Positions 20,855 to 33,430 of a stretch of DNA of 64,000 nucleotides are shown in pieces. How positions within the stretch are numbered: position 1 is the stretch's first letter; every line of letters begins with the position of its first letter. This DNA comes from Epichloe hybrida (Eukaryota > Ascomycota > Sordariomycetes > Hypocreales > Clavicipitaceae). Under the pieces are notes generated by a model that ran no database searches, was not told where the DNA came from, and was given only the letters and a program-made list of their open reading frames with translations. Location: NCBI GenBank assembly GCA_019022495.1, contig JAFEKR010000033.1:248001-312000 (forward strand). The letters run 5' to 3'. The translations under genes were made by a program, and so were the position numbers.

Positions 20855-23064
20855 GTCCTGATACTGATGAGAATGTGGGTAATTAGTAGGGCGGAAGTAA
20901 CAGGTATTTGTACAACAATTTGATACGGAGTGTATCTTTCTGATGTATGGATGGATTCATTCATTCCTCTACGAGATGCGCTGAGCCACAGTCAAGTCGT
21001 CTTCTCTCCTCGTTTGCGGTAGTATCGGGCTCGGTGGCCCGCGACGGCTGTGACGGTGCCATAAACGCGTGCAATTTCTGGCCGCGCGAATAGCAGCACG
21101 CAAAGAAAAGGGCCCGCGTACTTCGTAATTTGCACCCGGTCGTTGCCGAGCGGCAAGTCGTCTCATGATTGATGATTGATGATTGATTAGCCACTGCCTA
21201 GTGGGCCAAGTGCCCACGAAGGCCTCTGTCGTCTGTCTGGTCTATTTCCCCTTCCTTCTTCGAGCCTGCAGGTTTAAACATCCGAGGCAGATGCCGCGAA
21301 CCTGGCCATTGAGCCTCTACAGAGTCTACACAACCTTGACTGGAGGCGTTCTTGAGCAGAATGCAGGTCGGCAAGAGCGCAAAGCGCTTGAATGTGAGTA
21401 TTGCTCATGCCCACATAATTTGCATCTTCTTCGTTTGAAATGGAAAAGGTTATGAACAAATGAGGGCTCAGGCTTAGCGGCTAACAATCATGGCAGTGGT
21501 CTATCCAAATCCATGATGAACTGTACTCACTAAACAATCACACTCACGATAAGGCGATGGAATTAGTCCCATATGAGAGCTGAGATCCAAACAAGGTACA
21601 ATACGATTGTTCGAATCGTCTTCAACGAGCCTCGGGGACTGTTTGTCTTTCTTTGGTTTCAGACTTTTTTTCCGAGTTGAGCTCCAGACCTTGACCCGAC
21701 TCCCAGAGACTCAAGCTGTCTTGTTCTCTTTCAAAACGTATTTGTACAGTGTCCGACAGATCAAAGAGGATGGACGGCTCAGGGCCAGAGTTGGCAGATG
21801 CCATAGATGGGCTAAAGTCGGGAAACGCTCCCGGCATGTGGCGGTACAAGTCAGCTGTGCGCTGGGGCAAGCCCGTCTGCGAGTTATCTGCGATCAAGAT
21901 AAAGGAGTTATCTCGGCACAAAATCCATCAAATGCACGATGAACAATCATGGCTATCCATCCGAATATAGAGTGTTGGCGGCATTGTCAGACGCATCGTC
22001 GTCGAAATGTGAAATACCCGGACGGGGAGGGGAATGATGTAATTCCCGATATCGTTCGTTGATGCTTGATCGAGGATAGCCAATGCGACAGGGATCTCAA
22101 GCGGCAAATCTAGCTCCGTTCGTTACCCAAAGTAGCTTGGGCCGTGGTAAAAGGGACCGATCAGTCACAATCATGGCGCAAACTTTCTTTGGCAGTTTGG
22201 CAGAATCTTTCGCGTAATCCGTACTTTACGGGATACTCCAACAGCACGTGACAAGGATGTAGAGTGAAGCACTTAATTCGAGTCGTCCATTGGCTGAAAT
22301 GATTTCAAGATGTGGCGCCAATCTCGGTCTTGCCGCCAGCTCGGTGCAGCGGCTGCAGCCATCAGCCAGCCTCACGCATCTTGCCACCAGCCACATACGG
22401 ATTACATATGACTGCATCACGTTGGCTTTTTTTCCATCCTTGCTCGGCAGACCAGACCGCGCGACCTCCGCCGGGTCCGCCCTCGTCGACAGCCGCTTCC
22501 ACTCACACGACGACCACGACGCACGCTCCGCAGCCAACATTGCTTGCCCATCCACGGGACGCACCGCTTCATCCCATCCTGGCATCGTCCCGAGGAGCTC
22601 ATCGGTTTCATCCCATCTGTAGTCTGTCGTTGACATTCCCGTATCTTGCACTACCATACTGCAAGCTGCAAGCTCGACTGGCTACGATACCCAACCAACG
22701 CTTTTAGCGTCGCCACTACCAAGGATTCGTTTTCATCGCGGAATCTCTTTCTTTTGTCCACCGGTGACTCTCGTTGATTGGAAACCTTGCAAGCAGTTGT
22801 TGCGATTCGCTTTCCTCTACCCTGGTCGCTCTCTACGTTATCTCGGCTTGGGTCTACGTCGCGGTCGCGGCCGTTTGGCGAAGCTAATCAAGTGGACCAA
22901 GGCGCTTCTAGAAACCACAAGATATGCTCTAGGACGTTGGTGCTTGCTTGTTTGCGTTTTGTTCTTGTCTGTCCATCACATATCCCGCGAGAATTTCTGT
23001 ATTGTTCAAGCCCAAATTCTCTCCCTCAGTCATATTCTGGAGCCTGTACTCGTTGGTTGGCACC
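20855..23064. other. Long intergenic region upstream of the SWIB-domain gene
   Basis: It contains several ORFs of 60-140 codons on both strands, none with a recognisable domain or consistent codon bias. A short GATTGAT repeat occurs at 21168-21188. The last 350 bp are pyrimidine-rich and probably include the promoter and leader of the gene at 23065. Confidence 0.5.
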
Positions 23065-24138
23065 ATGTCTGCCCCTTGTACGTACAAACCATTCCGTACC
23101 GTGTGGCGATGTGCAGTGGCTAATCTCGAACAACGAAAAAGTGGCTTCCGACGAGCGACAGCGCTATACAGATATTATTGACAATATACTGGCAACCGCC
23201 GATCTCGAAACCATCTCCCGCAAAAAGGTTCGACAGGGATTGGAAACCCGTCTCGGCGGCAAGGATTTGAGTTTACAAAAAGTATGGCCCAGAAAAGATG
23301 GTAGATGCGTGGAAGCATGTGTTGCCGTCACCCTTTTCTTTCTACTTTTGTTCTTTAGATCATGTTCCAAGTTCCATCATTACAATGTTCGTGGGTGTAC
23401 TGATGGGGCCATACATAGGATGCCATCAAACGACTAATCGAGGCACGCTTCGACGCGGTCTCTGGCGCAAGCCCTGGTGAGACGACTACATCATCCGTCC
23501 CAGACAAAAGCAATCACAAACGCTCCAATGGAGTCTCCGACTACGACGAGACTGACCCGGACCCGTCTGCCTCCCCCGAGCCGGCGAAGAAAAAGGCCAA
23601 GCGTTCATCCCCGTCCGAGGATGCGGATGCGCGACTGGCTGCACAACTTCAAGCCCAGGAAAATAGCCTGGCCCGTAGTCGCACCACCCGCGGAGGTGGA
23701 GACCGGGCAACAAAGAAGCGCAAGGCACCTCGAAAAAAGAGCGCCAAGAAGGTTCGGGATGATGACAACAGTGAGGTGGATGAAAGCGCAGACTCTGGCG
23801 TCAAGAAGCGCAAAGCTGGTGGTGGCTTTCAAAAGCCCTTCAACCTAAGCTCAACACTGTCGGAGCTCTGTGGAGAGACTCAAGTAAGTATCCAATCTGT
23901 GTAACAGTTGTAACAGTTGGTAGGCCAGCGTTCACTGACCAATCCGTAGCTTTCGCGTCCACAAGTCGTCAAGCGTCTATGGGAGCACATCAAAGCCAAT
24001 AACCTCCAGGACCCATCCGACAAGCGCCAAATTCTTTGCGATGCGAAAATGCAGGCTGTGTTCAAGCAAGCCAGAGTTGACATGTTCAAGATGAACAAGG
24101 ACATTGGCGCCCATCTGTACCCCGTAGAGGAAGCGTAG
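23065..24138 (+). CDS. DEK_C and SWIB/MDM2 domain protein (Uaf30/Tri1-like)
   Basis: Four exons, 23065-23077, 23142-23281, 23419-23883 and 23950-24138, give 268 aa. Exon 1 is only 13 nt (MSAP plus one base). Residues about 5-65 form a DEK C-terminal-type helical domain (ASDERQRYTDIIDNILATAD ... KKVRQGLETRLGGKDL ... AIKRLIEARF). A basic linker rich in Lys, Arg and Ser with nuclear-localisation-like clusters follows. Residues about 185-268 are a SWIB domain (FQKPFNLSSTLSELCGE, SRPQVVKRLWEHIKANNLQD, CDAKMQAVFK). Uaf30 acts in the RNA polymerase I upstream activation factor and Tri1 is its paralogue; which role applies cannot be told from sequence. The intron 1 acceptor was chosen because it alone keeps the frame. 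Confidence 0.88.
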
Positions 24139-25016
24139 ACTCGATCTTCGAAGGGGTCATCATTTACGTTGCCCGTTACAGATAACCCAATGACAGGAAT
24201 TTACGATTTTGGCGCCCGAGGGAGTATTTGGAATAAATTGACTATAGTCAACGAGTCTGTACTTTTCATTTTCGTATTTCCCTTCGGTCGGGGTTTTTTT
24301 TTTCTTGTTCCATTGGAAGTAGTCCTTCGATGTATTGTTTTCATATATATGTTATGGGTCGGCAGCATGGGATGGCGAAGGAAATTAAGATGTGGGATTT
24401 TATTCTGCGCGTTGGTTTCTATCAGAGATCTTATCTCAGCATGTTCTCTGGTAAAGTTGGAGAAGCATGAATGCATACGACGGACGGACATGGGCGAGGC
24501 TGGTTCCAGGCAAGGTCACTAAGTGAGTGACATGATGATGCGTGGATCGAGAATGACGAGGGATTGCATTCGAGGATAGCCGCGAGAGACGAACTGTCGC
24601 TTTCGAGACAGCTTAGCAGTGGCTAAATCAAGGAGAAGACATCAATGACTGAGGCGTTATTGCGTGTGCACCAACTACTCCGTATTACTGGCTACGTTGT
24701 GGACGATGTGGGTTGTGAAGTGGTTGACACATCTTCCACTACCCTACACGAAGTTTTATTGTGGAAGAGTCCTCGCTGTCGAGATGTTGCATTTTCTTTA
24801 GTGCCACCTTTCTCCATTTTCTCACGTCTATGTATAGTGGCAATTACGATGGTTTCACCTTCTGATATCTGCCTCATTCTTGTACTGTTAAACTACCTCT
24901 TCCACCACAAACGCTGAGAGCATGGAACAAGTTTATGAAAAGAACAAGATAAGGAATGATAAGCGACCGTTCCGCACAATTCGGAATAAGACCAAGGAAA
25001 AAAAAAGATACTCGTG
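24139..25016. other. Intergenic
   Basis: It contains a TACTCCGTA motif at 24676-24684 and, just before 25017, an A run on the plus strand (25000-25006) that serves as the T-tract terminator of the minus-strand tRNA gene. No protein gene was recognised. Confidence 0.55.
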
Positions 25017-25105
25017 TGCCACAGCGAGGACTCGAACCTCGGTTTCCAGTGATCCAAACCTGAGTTGACCACAAACTGGTGTCCTTACCCCTAGACGACT
25101 GCAGC
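25017..25105 (-). tRNA. tRNA-His (anticodon GTG) with a 17-nt intron
   Basis: The minus strand folds as a tRNA. The acceptor GCTGCAG pairs with CTGTGGC (two G-U pairs), with discriminator A. An A-box-like TCTAGGGGTAAGG marks the D arm, the anticodon stem is CCAGT/ACTGG, and the T arm CGAGG-TTCGAGT-CCTCG contains a perfect B box. The anticodon loop is TTGTGG followed by a 17-nt insert at the canonical position after nucleotide 37, so GTG (25072-25070) is the anticodon and the mature length is 72 nt before G-1 and CCA addition. A73 fits eukaryotic tRNA-His. A T tract follows at the 3' end. Confidence 0.78.
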
Positions 25106-25530
25106 TGGTTGTACGGGTGTTGTTGGAATCACCAGCTTCAATTGCATCATAAACCTTTTGAACGCGGCAGGGCACTTCATCTGACTCCTACACCGCGCTT
25201 GGTGACTCCAAAACAAGCCCCACTGTCCTCGTTTGGCCTGGCCTTGGAGCAAACGGAGCTGACCTGGAACCTTCCGGCAATGGCAACAAAATTGACGTGT
25301 CCGACTTTCGTCCAAAAATTACAAATTACCAAGCACTTTTGCGAACAGGAATACATTCCGCAAACACGACCCCCGCCACAGCGTAGTCTCTCGCATCCTG
25401 GCCCGTCTTTTCCCAGCCGAACTTGCATCACCCGAGACAACGCAAGACTGATCGAGAGGAACAAGGCACTCTCTACATACCCAAACCAATATCCCGTAAA
25501 CTGGTAGCAACTTCGATCGCCATAGTGGCC
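25106..25530. promoter_or_regulatory. Upstream region of HEL2
   Basis: The 425 bp between the tRNA gene and the HEL2 ATG show no distinct motif beyond being pyrimidine- and AC-rich near the start codon. Confidence 0.45.
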
Positions 25531-25996
25531 ATGCCGGAGGGAGCATCCCAATCCGGCCGAGGAGGCGAGGGCCCAAGAGGACGTGGGCGTGGTCGTGGCC
25601 GAGGAAATTCTGGAGGTCGAGGTCGACGAGGAGGCAAAACTGGTGGAGGAAATGCCGGTGTCCCATCGAACCCAGCTGCTCAACAAGACGTCGCCGCTAC
25701 CTCTGCTCGGGCAACCATGCTGAAGCAGCAAACTCAAGCTGCCGCCGCGGCTGCTGCGGCTGCTGCAGATGAAGAAGATGACGACGCTGGGGTGTGCTTC
25801 ATCTGCGCCAACCCTGTTGCGCACCATTCCATTGCTCCGTGTAATCACGCTACCTGCCATATTTGTGGTTTGCGTATGAGGGCACTGTACAAGACGAAGG
25901 ACTGTGCGCATTGTCGAGTAAGTCGGCCAACTGACAAAAAGCTTATCGTGTGTTGATCGATGACGCGCACCAGCGAGCTGTACGGAACTGATGGTT

Positions 25997-26033
<37 letters not shown>

Positions 26034-27981
26034 ATAGACCCCTGCACCGTTTGTCGTCTTCACCGACAACGCTGACAAGCGTTTCGAGGAGTTTTCCGGC
26101 AAGGACATCACCACAACCGACTCCAACATCGGGATCAAGTACACGAACGAAGACATCGTTGGCGATACCGTCCTGCTGCTCAGATACAACTGCCCCGATG
26201 ACGACTGCGACTTTGCCGGCCTCGGATGGCCAGATCTCCACCGACACGTCAAGACCGTACATCGCAAACGCATGTGTGACCTTTGCACCAGGAACAAGAA
26301 GGTCTTCACACACGAGCACGAACTCTTCTCGGATAAGGAACTGGAGAAACACATGAGACACGGCGACGACAAGCCTGGCGCCGCGGACCAGACAGGCTTC
26401 AAAGGACATCCTCTGTGTGGTTTCTGTGGCGAACGATTCTACGACGATGACAAGCTCTACGAACATTGTCGAATGAAGCACGAGCGCTGCTTCATCTGTG
26501 ACCGCCGAGACTCCCGGCATCCGCACTATTATCAGGATTACAATGCTTTGGAACAGCATTTCCGCAAGGACCACTATCTGTGCTCCAACAGCGAATGCAT
26601 GGAGAAGAAGTTTGTCGTATTCGAATCCGAGCTGGATCTTCAGGCCCATAATATCAGCGAACACGCAGGTAGAACCGTCGGCAGAGACGCCCGACTGGTA
26701 GACATGTCTTCATTCGACCTCCGACAATCATACCAGAACGAAAGACGCGGCCAGCGAGATGGCGAGGGGCGAGGCAGAGATCGCAGAGGAGGAGGTGGCC
26801 GAGGCAGAGACCCTAACCAGGACACTGTTCCGCCAACTTCAGCTCAACCGCTACGCCGGGATGAGCTCGCCCTGCAGCGCCAAATGGCCATTCACTCGGC
26901 CCAATCCGTATCCAACAGAACTTTTGGCGGACAGCTCTCAGCTCCATCGCCGCCCGGTGCCGGTGCCGGTGCCGGTACCGGTACCCGCCCGACATCGTCA
27001 TCGGGCACATCAACACCCACACGGGATGCATACACGACGAACTCGCGCGCCATGGCGGATTCTTCGAATCTCTCGCCCGAAGAGCGAGCCCGCCTCGTCC
27101 GTCACAGTTCTGTCGTCGAACGAGCAGCCAACCTCCTCGGCAACGACGCCAACAAGATCAACACTTTCCGCAACCACATCTCGACCTACCGCCAAGGCGC
27201 TTTCACCGCTCCCCAACTTGTCGATGCGCTCTTCACCCTCTTCGCCGATGTTGAACCCAACGCCCTCGGCACTCTGGTCCGGGAAGTAGCAGACTTGTTC
27301 GAGGACAAGACCAAGGCAGACAACGTCCGCAAGGCCTGGCAGGACTGGCGCGCCATCAACGAGGACTATCCCAGCCTGCCCGGCCTAAGTGGCATGCAGG
27401 GCGCCACGTCCAGCTCCAGCGGATGGGCCAACGCCGCGACCGCAAATCCAGGCCTGCCCAACGCCGCGCCGGCCCAGAAACACTCCCACCGAGTTCTGAA
27501 ACTCAAGAACAGCACCCGTCTCGGAGGTCCAACGCCCGCCACAATCAAGAAGCCTCCCAACTGGACCGCTTCCTCCTCCTCCTCCTCCTCCTCCCCCTCC
27601 ACCGCAGCAGCACAAGCCCGGGGACCCGTATCATCCTCATCCGCCTTCCCCTCCTTGCCGTCATCATCCTCCACCCCGGCCACATCTTCCCGCTCAACAT
27701 GGGCGTCCTCTCAGCAGCAGCGACAGGCAGTAGTAGTAGCTCGCTCGCAAGACGCCTTCCCCGCCCTCCCCGCGGCACCCAAACCCACCACCACCATCTT
27801 TGGCTACGGCTCCGGCAGAGGCGTTCGTCGGGGCTACGGTCACGCAGAGTCCAGCTTCCAATGGGGAGGCACAGCCACCTCTGCCGAGAGCTCGGCGCCC
27901 CTCGAAGAGGCGGAGGCGGCGGATGAAGGCAAGGGCAAGAAGGGCAAGAAGGGCAAAAAGGTCCTCGTTCAGTGGGGATAG
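25531..27981 (+). CDS. HEL2: Hel2/ZNF598-type RING E3 ubiquitin ligase
   Basis: Two exons, 25531-25917 and 26038-27981, encode 776 aa. A Gly/Arg-rich N terminus (RGRGRGRGRGNSGGRGRRGG) and a ten-residue Ala run precede a RING finger, CFICANPVAHHSIAPCNHAT...CGLRMRAL...CAHCR, that continues into TPAPFVVFTDN across the intron. C2H2-type fingers follow (YNCPDDDCDF...H..H, CGFCGERFYDDDKLYEHCRM, CFICDRRDSRHPHYYQDYNAL). This is the layout of Hel2/ZNF598, which senses collided ribosomes and ubiquitylates small-subunit proteins to start ribosome quality control. The Pro/Ser-rich C-terminal half ends KKGKKGKKVLVQWG. The intron (120 nt) contains a 31-T run before its acceptor. Confidence 0.93.
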
Positions 27982-28584
27982 TAAAAGTATAGTAGTATAG
28001 ACAGCGAAGTGGAAAAAAAGTCTGTGATACAAAGAGTAGTACATGTGAAATGTAAAATGTAGATGAAAATATGAAAGGTAAAATATAAATGTGAAATGTA
28101 AAATATGAAATGTAAAATATAAATGTGAAATGTAAAATGTAGATGAAAATATGAAAGGTAAAATATAAATGTGAAATGTAAAATATGAAATGTAAAATAT
28201 AAATGTGAAATGTAAAATATGAAATGTAAAATATAAATGTGAAATGTAAAATGTAAAATGTAAATGTAAATGTGAAATGTAAATATAAATAAACGAGACG
28301 AGGCCCTCTGCAGCCAGTCAGTTCCCACGCCTAGCATGGCCACAAGGACTTTTTAAAATCCAGCACTAGTTTTCGCGAGAAGTTGGCCGCGCCAGTCTTG
28401 CCGTTGAGACAGAACCCGGATAATCAGTGATGAAATTCTAGCCAGACTGGAGACTGGGTGGTTGAACCTATCTTTTACGAATTCCGCTTCGAGCAACGTA
28501 CGCCGAGAAATATATTCCATGCCAATTTTTTTTTTTGCATTAATTTACACATGCACATGACAAGATACACATTGAAAGATGACG
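27982..28584. other. Intergenic between convergent HEL2 and IRE1
   Basis: Apart from the AT-rich minisatellite at 28042-28293, this holds the 3' flanks of both genes. Nothing else was recognised. Confidence 0.6.
28042..28293. repeat. AT-rich minisatellite
   Basis: About 250 bp of variants of AAATGTAAAATATAAATGTG with nested higher-order copies of roughly 60-80 bp (for example AATGTAGATGAAAATATGAA recurs at two places). It lies just after the HEL2 stop codon. Confidence 0.85.
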
Positions 28585-31500
28585 CTACAGACCGGCCGGC
28601 TCGTAGTATTCTCTGAAACGGTCCGTCTCGTCCCACTGAACATTGTAGACAACGTTCCAACAGACGAGGAGAAGATCGGGAAATCGGACAGTCCAAAAAC
28701 TCAGGTAGCCGTCAGGAAGAGGCCCAACCTGTCGCTTCAAGGTATCCGTCATATCTTCGTAGTGGTTGCGCTTGTTACGAAGTGCCCTCAGCAGGTCCAA
28801 CAATCGAGAACCCGTGTATTTGCGCTGCTTCCCCAACGAGTCGACAAACTCTCGAGGAAGGACGCGCAGGAAGTCACTCTTCGTGACTTGCGCGGCGCAT
28901 CGTTCCAGTTCCGACAACGCCAGCGAAGGTGGGTCCCGAGGTTCCTTTTCGAAATGATCAGAGACATCACACAAGAACGACAGCCTCTTCTTGGCTGACC
29001 AGAAGAAGGGGTGAGACATGACCTCTGTTGCAATGGGTCGGCGTTTGGGATCCGCATCAAGCATAGAGGCAATGAGGTCTTTGGCTTCGCAGGCAAAGTC
29101 GCCCAGCGCATCCAGGGGTTGCAGGTTGTAGCTGCCCTTGCGGATATTGACCTCTCGCATATATCTACCACCACTGTCGAAAGGGTGAGAACCATTCGTC
29201 AACACATAGAAGAACACCAGTCCGAGAGAGAAGATGTCAATGGCACGCGTAGCTCTCCGGTTGTGCGGCATGGTGCCATCTTGAACCAGAACCGACCCCG
29301 ATCCGCTGTGCGTGCTGGTGTCCGCGAGGCTCAAATCGCGCCCGTCATCGTCCAGCAGCAGCTCTGGGGCCCGCCATCCCGACGTTCCGGCCGCTCGACC
29401 GGTAGTGGCTCCGAATGATGATTGTCCGCCTTCCAACTTCTTGCAAAGACCGAAATCGGACACCAACAATCGAGGCCTACCGTCCTTGCCCATATTGACA
29501 AGAATATTCTGCGGCTTGAGGTCTCGGTGAACAATTCGAAGACTGTGCAAATGGCTGATACCGTTCGTGATCTGGTACAACACGCCAGGTAGGTCCATCT
29601 TGCCTGCATTGGCAAGTTCACGGAACGCATGATGTCCTTCCACGATTTCAGCCAGTGATGCCGCACAACGCTCCAAGGCAATGTACAAAAACCCATCACG
29701 GATTTGCTGAGAGTAGTAGCGAATGACTGGTGCAAGGGTTAGCAACCTAACATATGGAGAGAGAAAATTCTTCTTGTCCGCGTACCATTCGGGTGATCGT
29801 CGCTCTCTCGCAAGAGTCTCGTTTCTTGCGACGCTATGTCGTAAAATTGAATCAACATGCGCTTGACAGCGACCTCGCGGCCATCGAATCTGCCGGCAAA
29901 GACGAGAGTACCATTGCTGCCAGTTCCCAGTTGCTCGTCGGTGTTGACTTCAATGTTGCCCATACGAATGACAGACCCACTGACCGCTTGCATATCATTG
30001 GCAACCGTCATGACATCCGGTTCCAAGCTGGGACGGTCACCGAGCCGCTTAGCGTTGTTGACTGCCTCCTCCACGGTGGCGTTAGGCACCTCATCGTCTC
30101 GAGATTGTGAGTTTTCTCGAGGCCGACCCTTTCGGTGCTTCACACCGCCGCGGCGACCACGGCGTGCCTTCCTCTTATCGGGCGCAGGACTGGTGGCCGT
30201 GGTGGGATGGTCTCCCACCTCGCTCGGTTTGCCTTGTTCAGTTTTCACTTCGTCAGAAACCGGTTCATTAGACTGTGGAAATTTGATCCCGCTGTCTTCT
30301 GAATCGTCTTTGCCGTTTGGTCTCCGGGGCATTTCGTTATCCGCTTTCGCGATGACTTCCCTCGCTTGATTCACGCCTGGCACGCCTGGCACGTCTAGCC
30401 GATCAGCTGATTCCTCGTTCTTTGAGACGAGCCCGTGTTTAGGAAGGTCCTTGGTCTCCGTATCACTAGAATCGCGGACTTCCCAGGAACCTCCCTTGCT
30501 GTCTGTGCCGATGTCAGACGTCAAATACACGAGGGCGTCCCTAAATCCTCCTCCGTCACGGAAACGATGGTATGATCTTCTGAGCTTTTTCTCGTTGTAT
30601 ACAAGAGCAACGAAGAATAGAATGATCAGTATGGGGTTCCGAACAAACTCTACAACACTGTTGGCCGCGCTTTGTGGTAGGCTCTTGACTTTGTCCACAA
30701 TTGTAGGCTCCTCTAGCTCGCTCTGCTTCCCAATCGGCGACACAAAACCGTTATCGGAATCCCCAGGCTCGTTTGAGAAGGCCTCGGCCCCGTCAGAGAG
30801 TGTTGGGATATGCCCACGCCTTGGGCGAAAGGATCCCAGCGAATGTGTGCCTACCAGGTCTTTTGAAACCTTGGCTTCCGTCAAGCTGTCCCAGGATGTC
30901 GTTTCGTCCCACCAACTTGCCTTGGACGCCTTGGCTGGGGGTGCGCCAATGATGAGAGGGTAAGCGCGGCCAGAGAGGGCGTACCAGCTACCCTCTTCTG
31001 TGCGGTTCAGAAAGATGCTAGTACTGCGTTTTTGGGCCATGTCCTCGTTTTGGGATGGCATCGCGGGCTGCGGCAGGACGACCAGATCAGGGTTGCTCTC
31101 TGCAGCAGCATCCCATGGGCGACAGACATCAAATACACGTGCAACAGGAACGTTGAATTTTTGGCTGAAGAAGGGACCAATGCTATCGGTTCGTGTATAG
31201 TCAAAGGCGTATACTTTGCCGTCGTGCTGGCTTGTAATGTACCGGCTGTCCTTGGACAAATGGTATTGATGGAAAAGGTCGCTGTCGCGGGTGTTGGGCG
31301 TCCACTCAGAATACTTCAATGTCGCAATTGTCTTGCCATCCCTTCTGTTGATTGATACAGAGTACTCGGTTCTACCCAATGTGATCGTTCCCGTGGAGCT
31401 GCATTCTTCGCTGTCCCTGTTGAATAATGCATTTGGTCGCAGACAGCTTTCAGCTTCATTAATGTGAGAGCCGTCCGGGCCGAAATACTTGAGTATACGG

Positions 31501-32034
31501 CCTGTGGCTGCGTCGAGAGTGATCATTGTCGTCTTTTTGTTGCCAACGTAGAGAATAGAAGTTTCTTCTTCCGCATATGGTGAGATCTCGACTAGCTCCT
31601 TCATGGAAAAGCCTGTTGCACGCGGGCTCGAGTCCGGCTCGGGAACCCATACGTAGACGCCGCCATCGCGGGTAGGCTCAATGGCCCATATGTAATGATC
31701 TACGGGGCTGTAGTCTTCATCCACGATGGACTTGCTCGCCCGATGGTGGATTGTTTCGACCATGGGTTGATCAACCTGCAGTTGCCAAAGAACTTGACCA
31801 GTCTGGCGGTTGTTGGCAAAGAGGTCTCCATCGACGGTCGCCAGAAGAACGAAGTCTTCTACTTCCCAGTCCTCTAGACTCCGCGCATGTTGCGGCGAGG
31901 CTAGCCCAGAAGCAGGGGAGCCGCTGGGCCGTTGGCGTAAAGGAGTTGGTGCTCGAACGGCCGAGGCCAGAGCGGAAGTTGCGAGGGCGCTCGCATCATC
32001 GGGAATAAGGATATGGTCGGTAGGGGTTTTCTTT

Positions 32035-32117
<83 letters not shown>

Positions 32118-32119
32118 GG

Positions 32120-32204
<85 letters not shown>

Positions 32205-32561
32205 GGTGGTCGGATCCTTGTCCAGGCTGCGTCGAGCCTGGTGCTGGATCTGCTCCTGCTCTTGCTGCTGAAGGTATTGATATTGTTCTCTCAGTGTCGA
32301 TCTCTTGCGGTCAATGTTGGGTGTTTCGGCTGTCCCGGGCCCAGGCTCAACAGCCGTGGATTCCCAGTAGACGGCATCAGCGCTGACGTCCTCTCCGGCG
32401 AGGCGAGCCCAAGGGATCGCTGAACGCGTGCCATGTTGCTTCTGCTGCTGCTGAGCATCTGCAATCTGGAGCCACGGAAGAAGGATGAAAGCAAGTGCGA
32501 GCAATAATTTTTTCTGCTGTTGCGAGGAGCCCCGCTCGTCACTCGAGGTCCGTCGTGGCAT
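28585..32561 (-). CDS. IRE1: Ire1 unfolded-protein-response kinase/endoribonuclease
   Basis: Two exons, 32561-29786 and 29726-28585, give 1305 aa. A signal peptide (KKLLLALAFILLPWLQIADA, residues about 17-36) leads a lumenal beta-sheet sensor domain, with DFVLLATVDGDLFANNRQTG and IILYVGNKKT-like repeats. A membrane span lies near residues 638-654 (NPILIILFFVALVY). The kinase lies about residues 870-1150 (LGTGSNGTLVFAG, EVAVKRML, HRDLKPQN, DFGLCKK), and the C-terminal KEN RNase (FWSAKKRLSFLCDVSD ... RKYTGSRLLDLLRALRNKRN) follows. It senses misfolded protein in the ER and splices the HAC1/XBP1-type mRNA. The ATG at 32561 is the first in frame; the frame opens earlier only with TTG. Residues 120-175 are an Asn tract with one Thr. 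Confidence 0.95.
32037..32204 (-). repeat. AAC trinucleotide repeat coding for poly-Asn in IRE1
   Basis: 168 bp of perfect GTT (plus strand) apart from one GGT codon, giving 55 Asn and one Thr in the N-terminal part of the Ire1 lumenal domain. It keeps the reading frame. Confidence 0.95.
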
Positions 32562-33299
32562 TGCGAGGGGATTGCAGCAACTATGCCAATTGCATGAAGC
32601 TTGTCGAGGCTCGGTCAGCCGTGGCGATGCTGTCCTCGGTTGCTTTTTGGTGGAGGAAGCATTCAAGCTAGGGTCGATGGGGAGGCCATTACCTCTGGTG
32701 GATTCTTAGTTTGGTCTCTGTGATCTTCGTCTGTAATCCGTAAAGCAGGAAGCAAGGCAGGCACGAAACGGTTTGTAGTCGGGAAGAAAGGTCTCGCGGC
32801 TGTGCTCGGCGCTTCTGCGAGGAAACGAGGAGGAAACGGGGGTGGTCGGGCTATTCAGGCTGTTCGGAGCGGGATCCTCAACGAATGCCGTAAATTTGAG
32901 GATGCGCAGTGGGTTGGCCTGCCCGGGTTGAACGTCGTAGTGAGCGCACAATCTTGTTTCCCGAGATCAATAATGGCTGGGCGATGTGATATGTATGGAT
33001 GACTTGGCCTACGTAAGGCTAGTTGTTGATGATGAGCATCATGGAGGGAGGGACGAGACAGAGTCTGTTGGGTGAAACGAGCAGCTGGAAAGACCAGCCC
33101 TGAGCAGCACGGAGTATGTATGTACAGTGGGTGTACAACTGTATGAGCAGTATTACGTGTAGTAAGCTGGGCGTGGGCTGATGGGGTACGTACCCAGTAA
33201 TAACCCAGCACAGCATTGCCAAGTAATAATAGCCAATGAATGACCACAACTCCTCCCCTCCACTCCCCTCCCACTCCCCTCCCACTCCCCTCCCATGAT
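32562..33299. promoter_or_regulatory. IRE1 upstream region
   Basis: No gene was recognised. A tandem run of CCCACTCCCCT-type units (33250-33297) lies directly beside the transposon insertion site. Confidence 0.5.
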
Positions 33300-33307
33300 G
33301 TCCCATC
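33300..33307. other. Target-site duplication, left copy (host MULE)
   Basis: GTCCCATC directly precedes the left terminal inverted repeat; the identical 8 bp follow the right one at 44230-44237. Confidence 0.85.
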
Positions 33308-33430
33308 GTGAATTGCTCGGGGCGCAGCGATTTTTTGCTAGGTGCGCAAAAATCTCCACCGCCCCGCTTTTTCGGCGGTTAGGCCCGCTGCCACACGCTA
33401 TAGTATATTTATAGTATAAATATATAGTAG
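33308..33430 (+). repeat. Left terminal inverted repeat of the MULE
   Basis: It starts GTGAATTGCTCGGGGCGCAG and is identical to the right end for the first 36 bp. A diverged middle follows, then another near-identical stretch of about 33 bp (CTATAGTATATTTATAGTAT and onward). Confidence 0.9.

Noticed and set aside
22226..22707. Overlapping ORFs upstream of the SWIB-domain gene
   Set aside because: Competing frames on both strands with no recognisable motif; more likely promoter and leader sequence.
28042..28293. CRISPR-like array
   Set aside because: The repeat units are contiguous AT-rich minisatellite variants without unique spacers, in a eukaryotic 3' flank.
31810..32423. Poly-Val and poly-Leu forward ORFs over the GTT repeat
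   Set aside because: They are products of the trinucleotide repeat lying inside the firmly identified IRE1 gene on the other strand.
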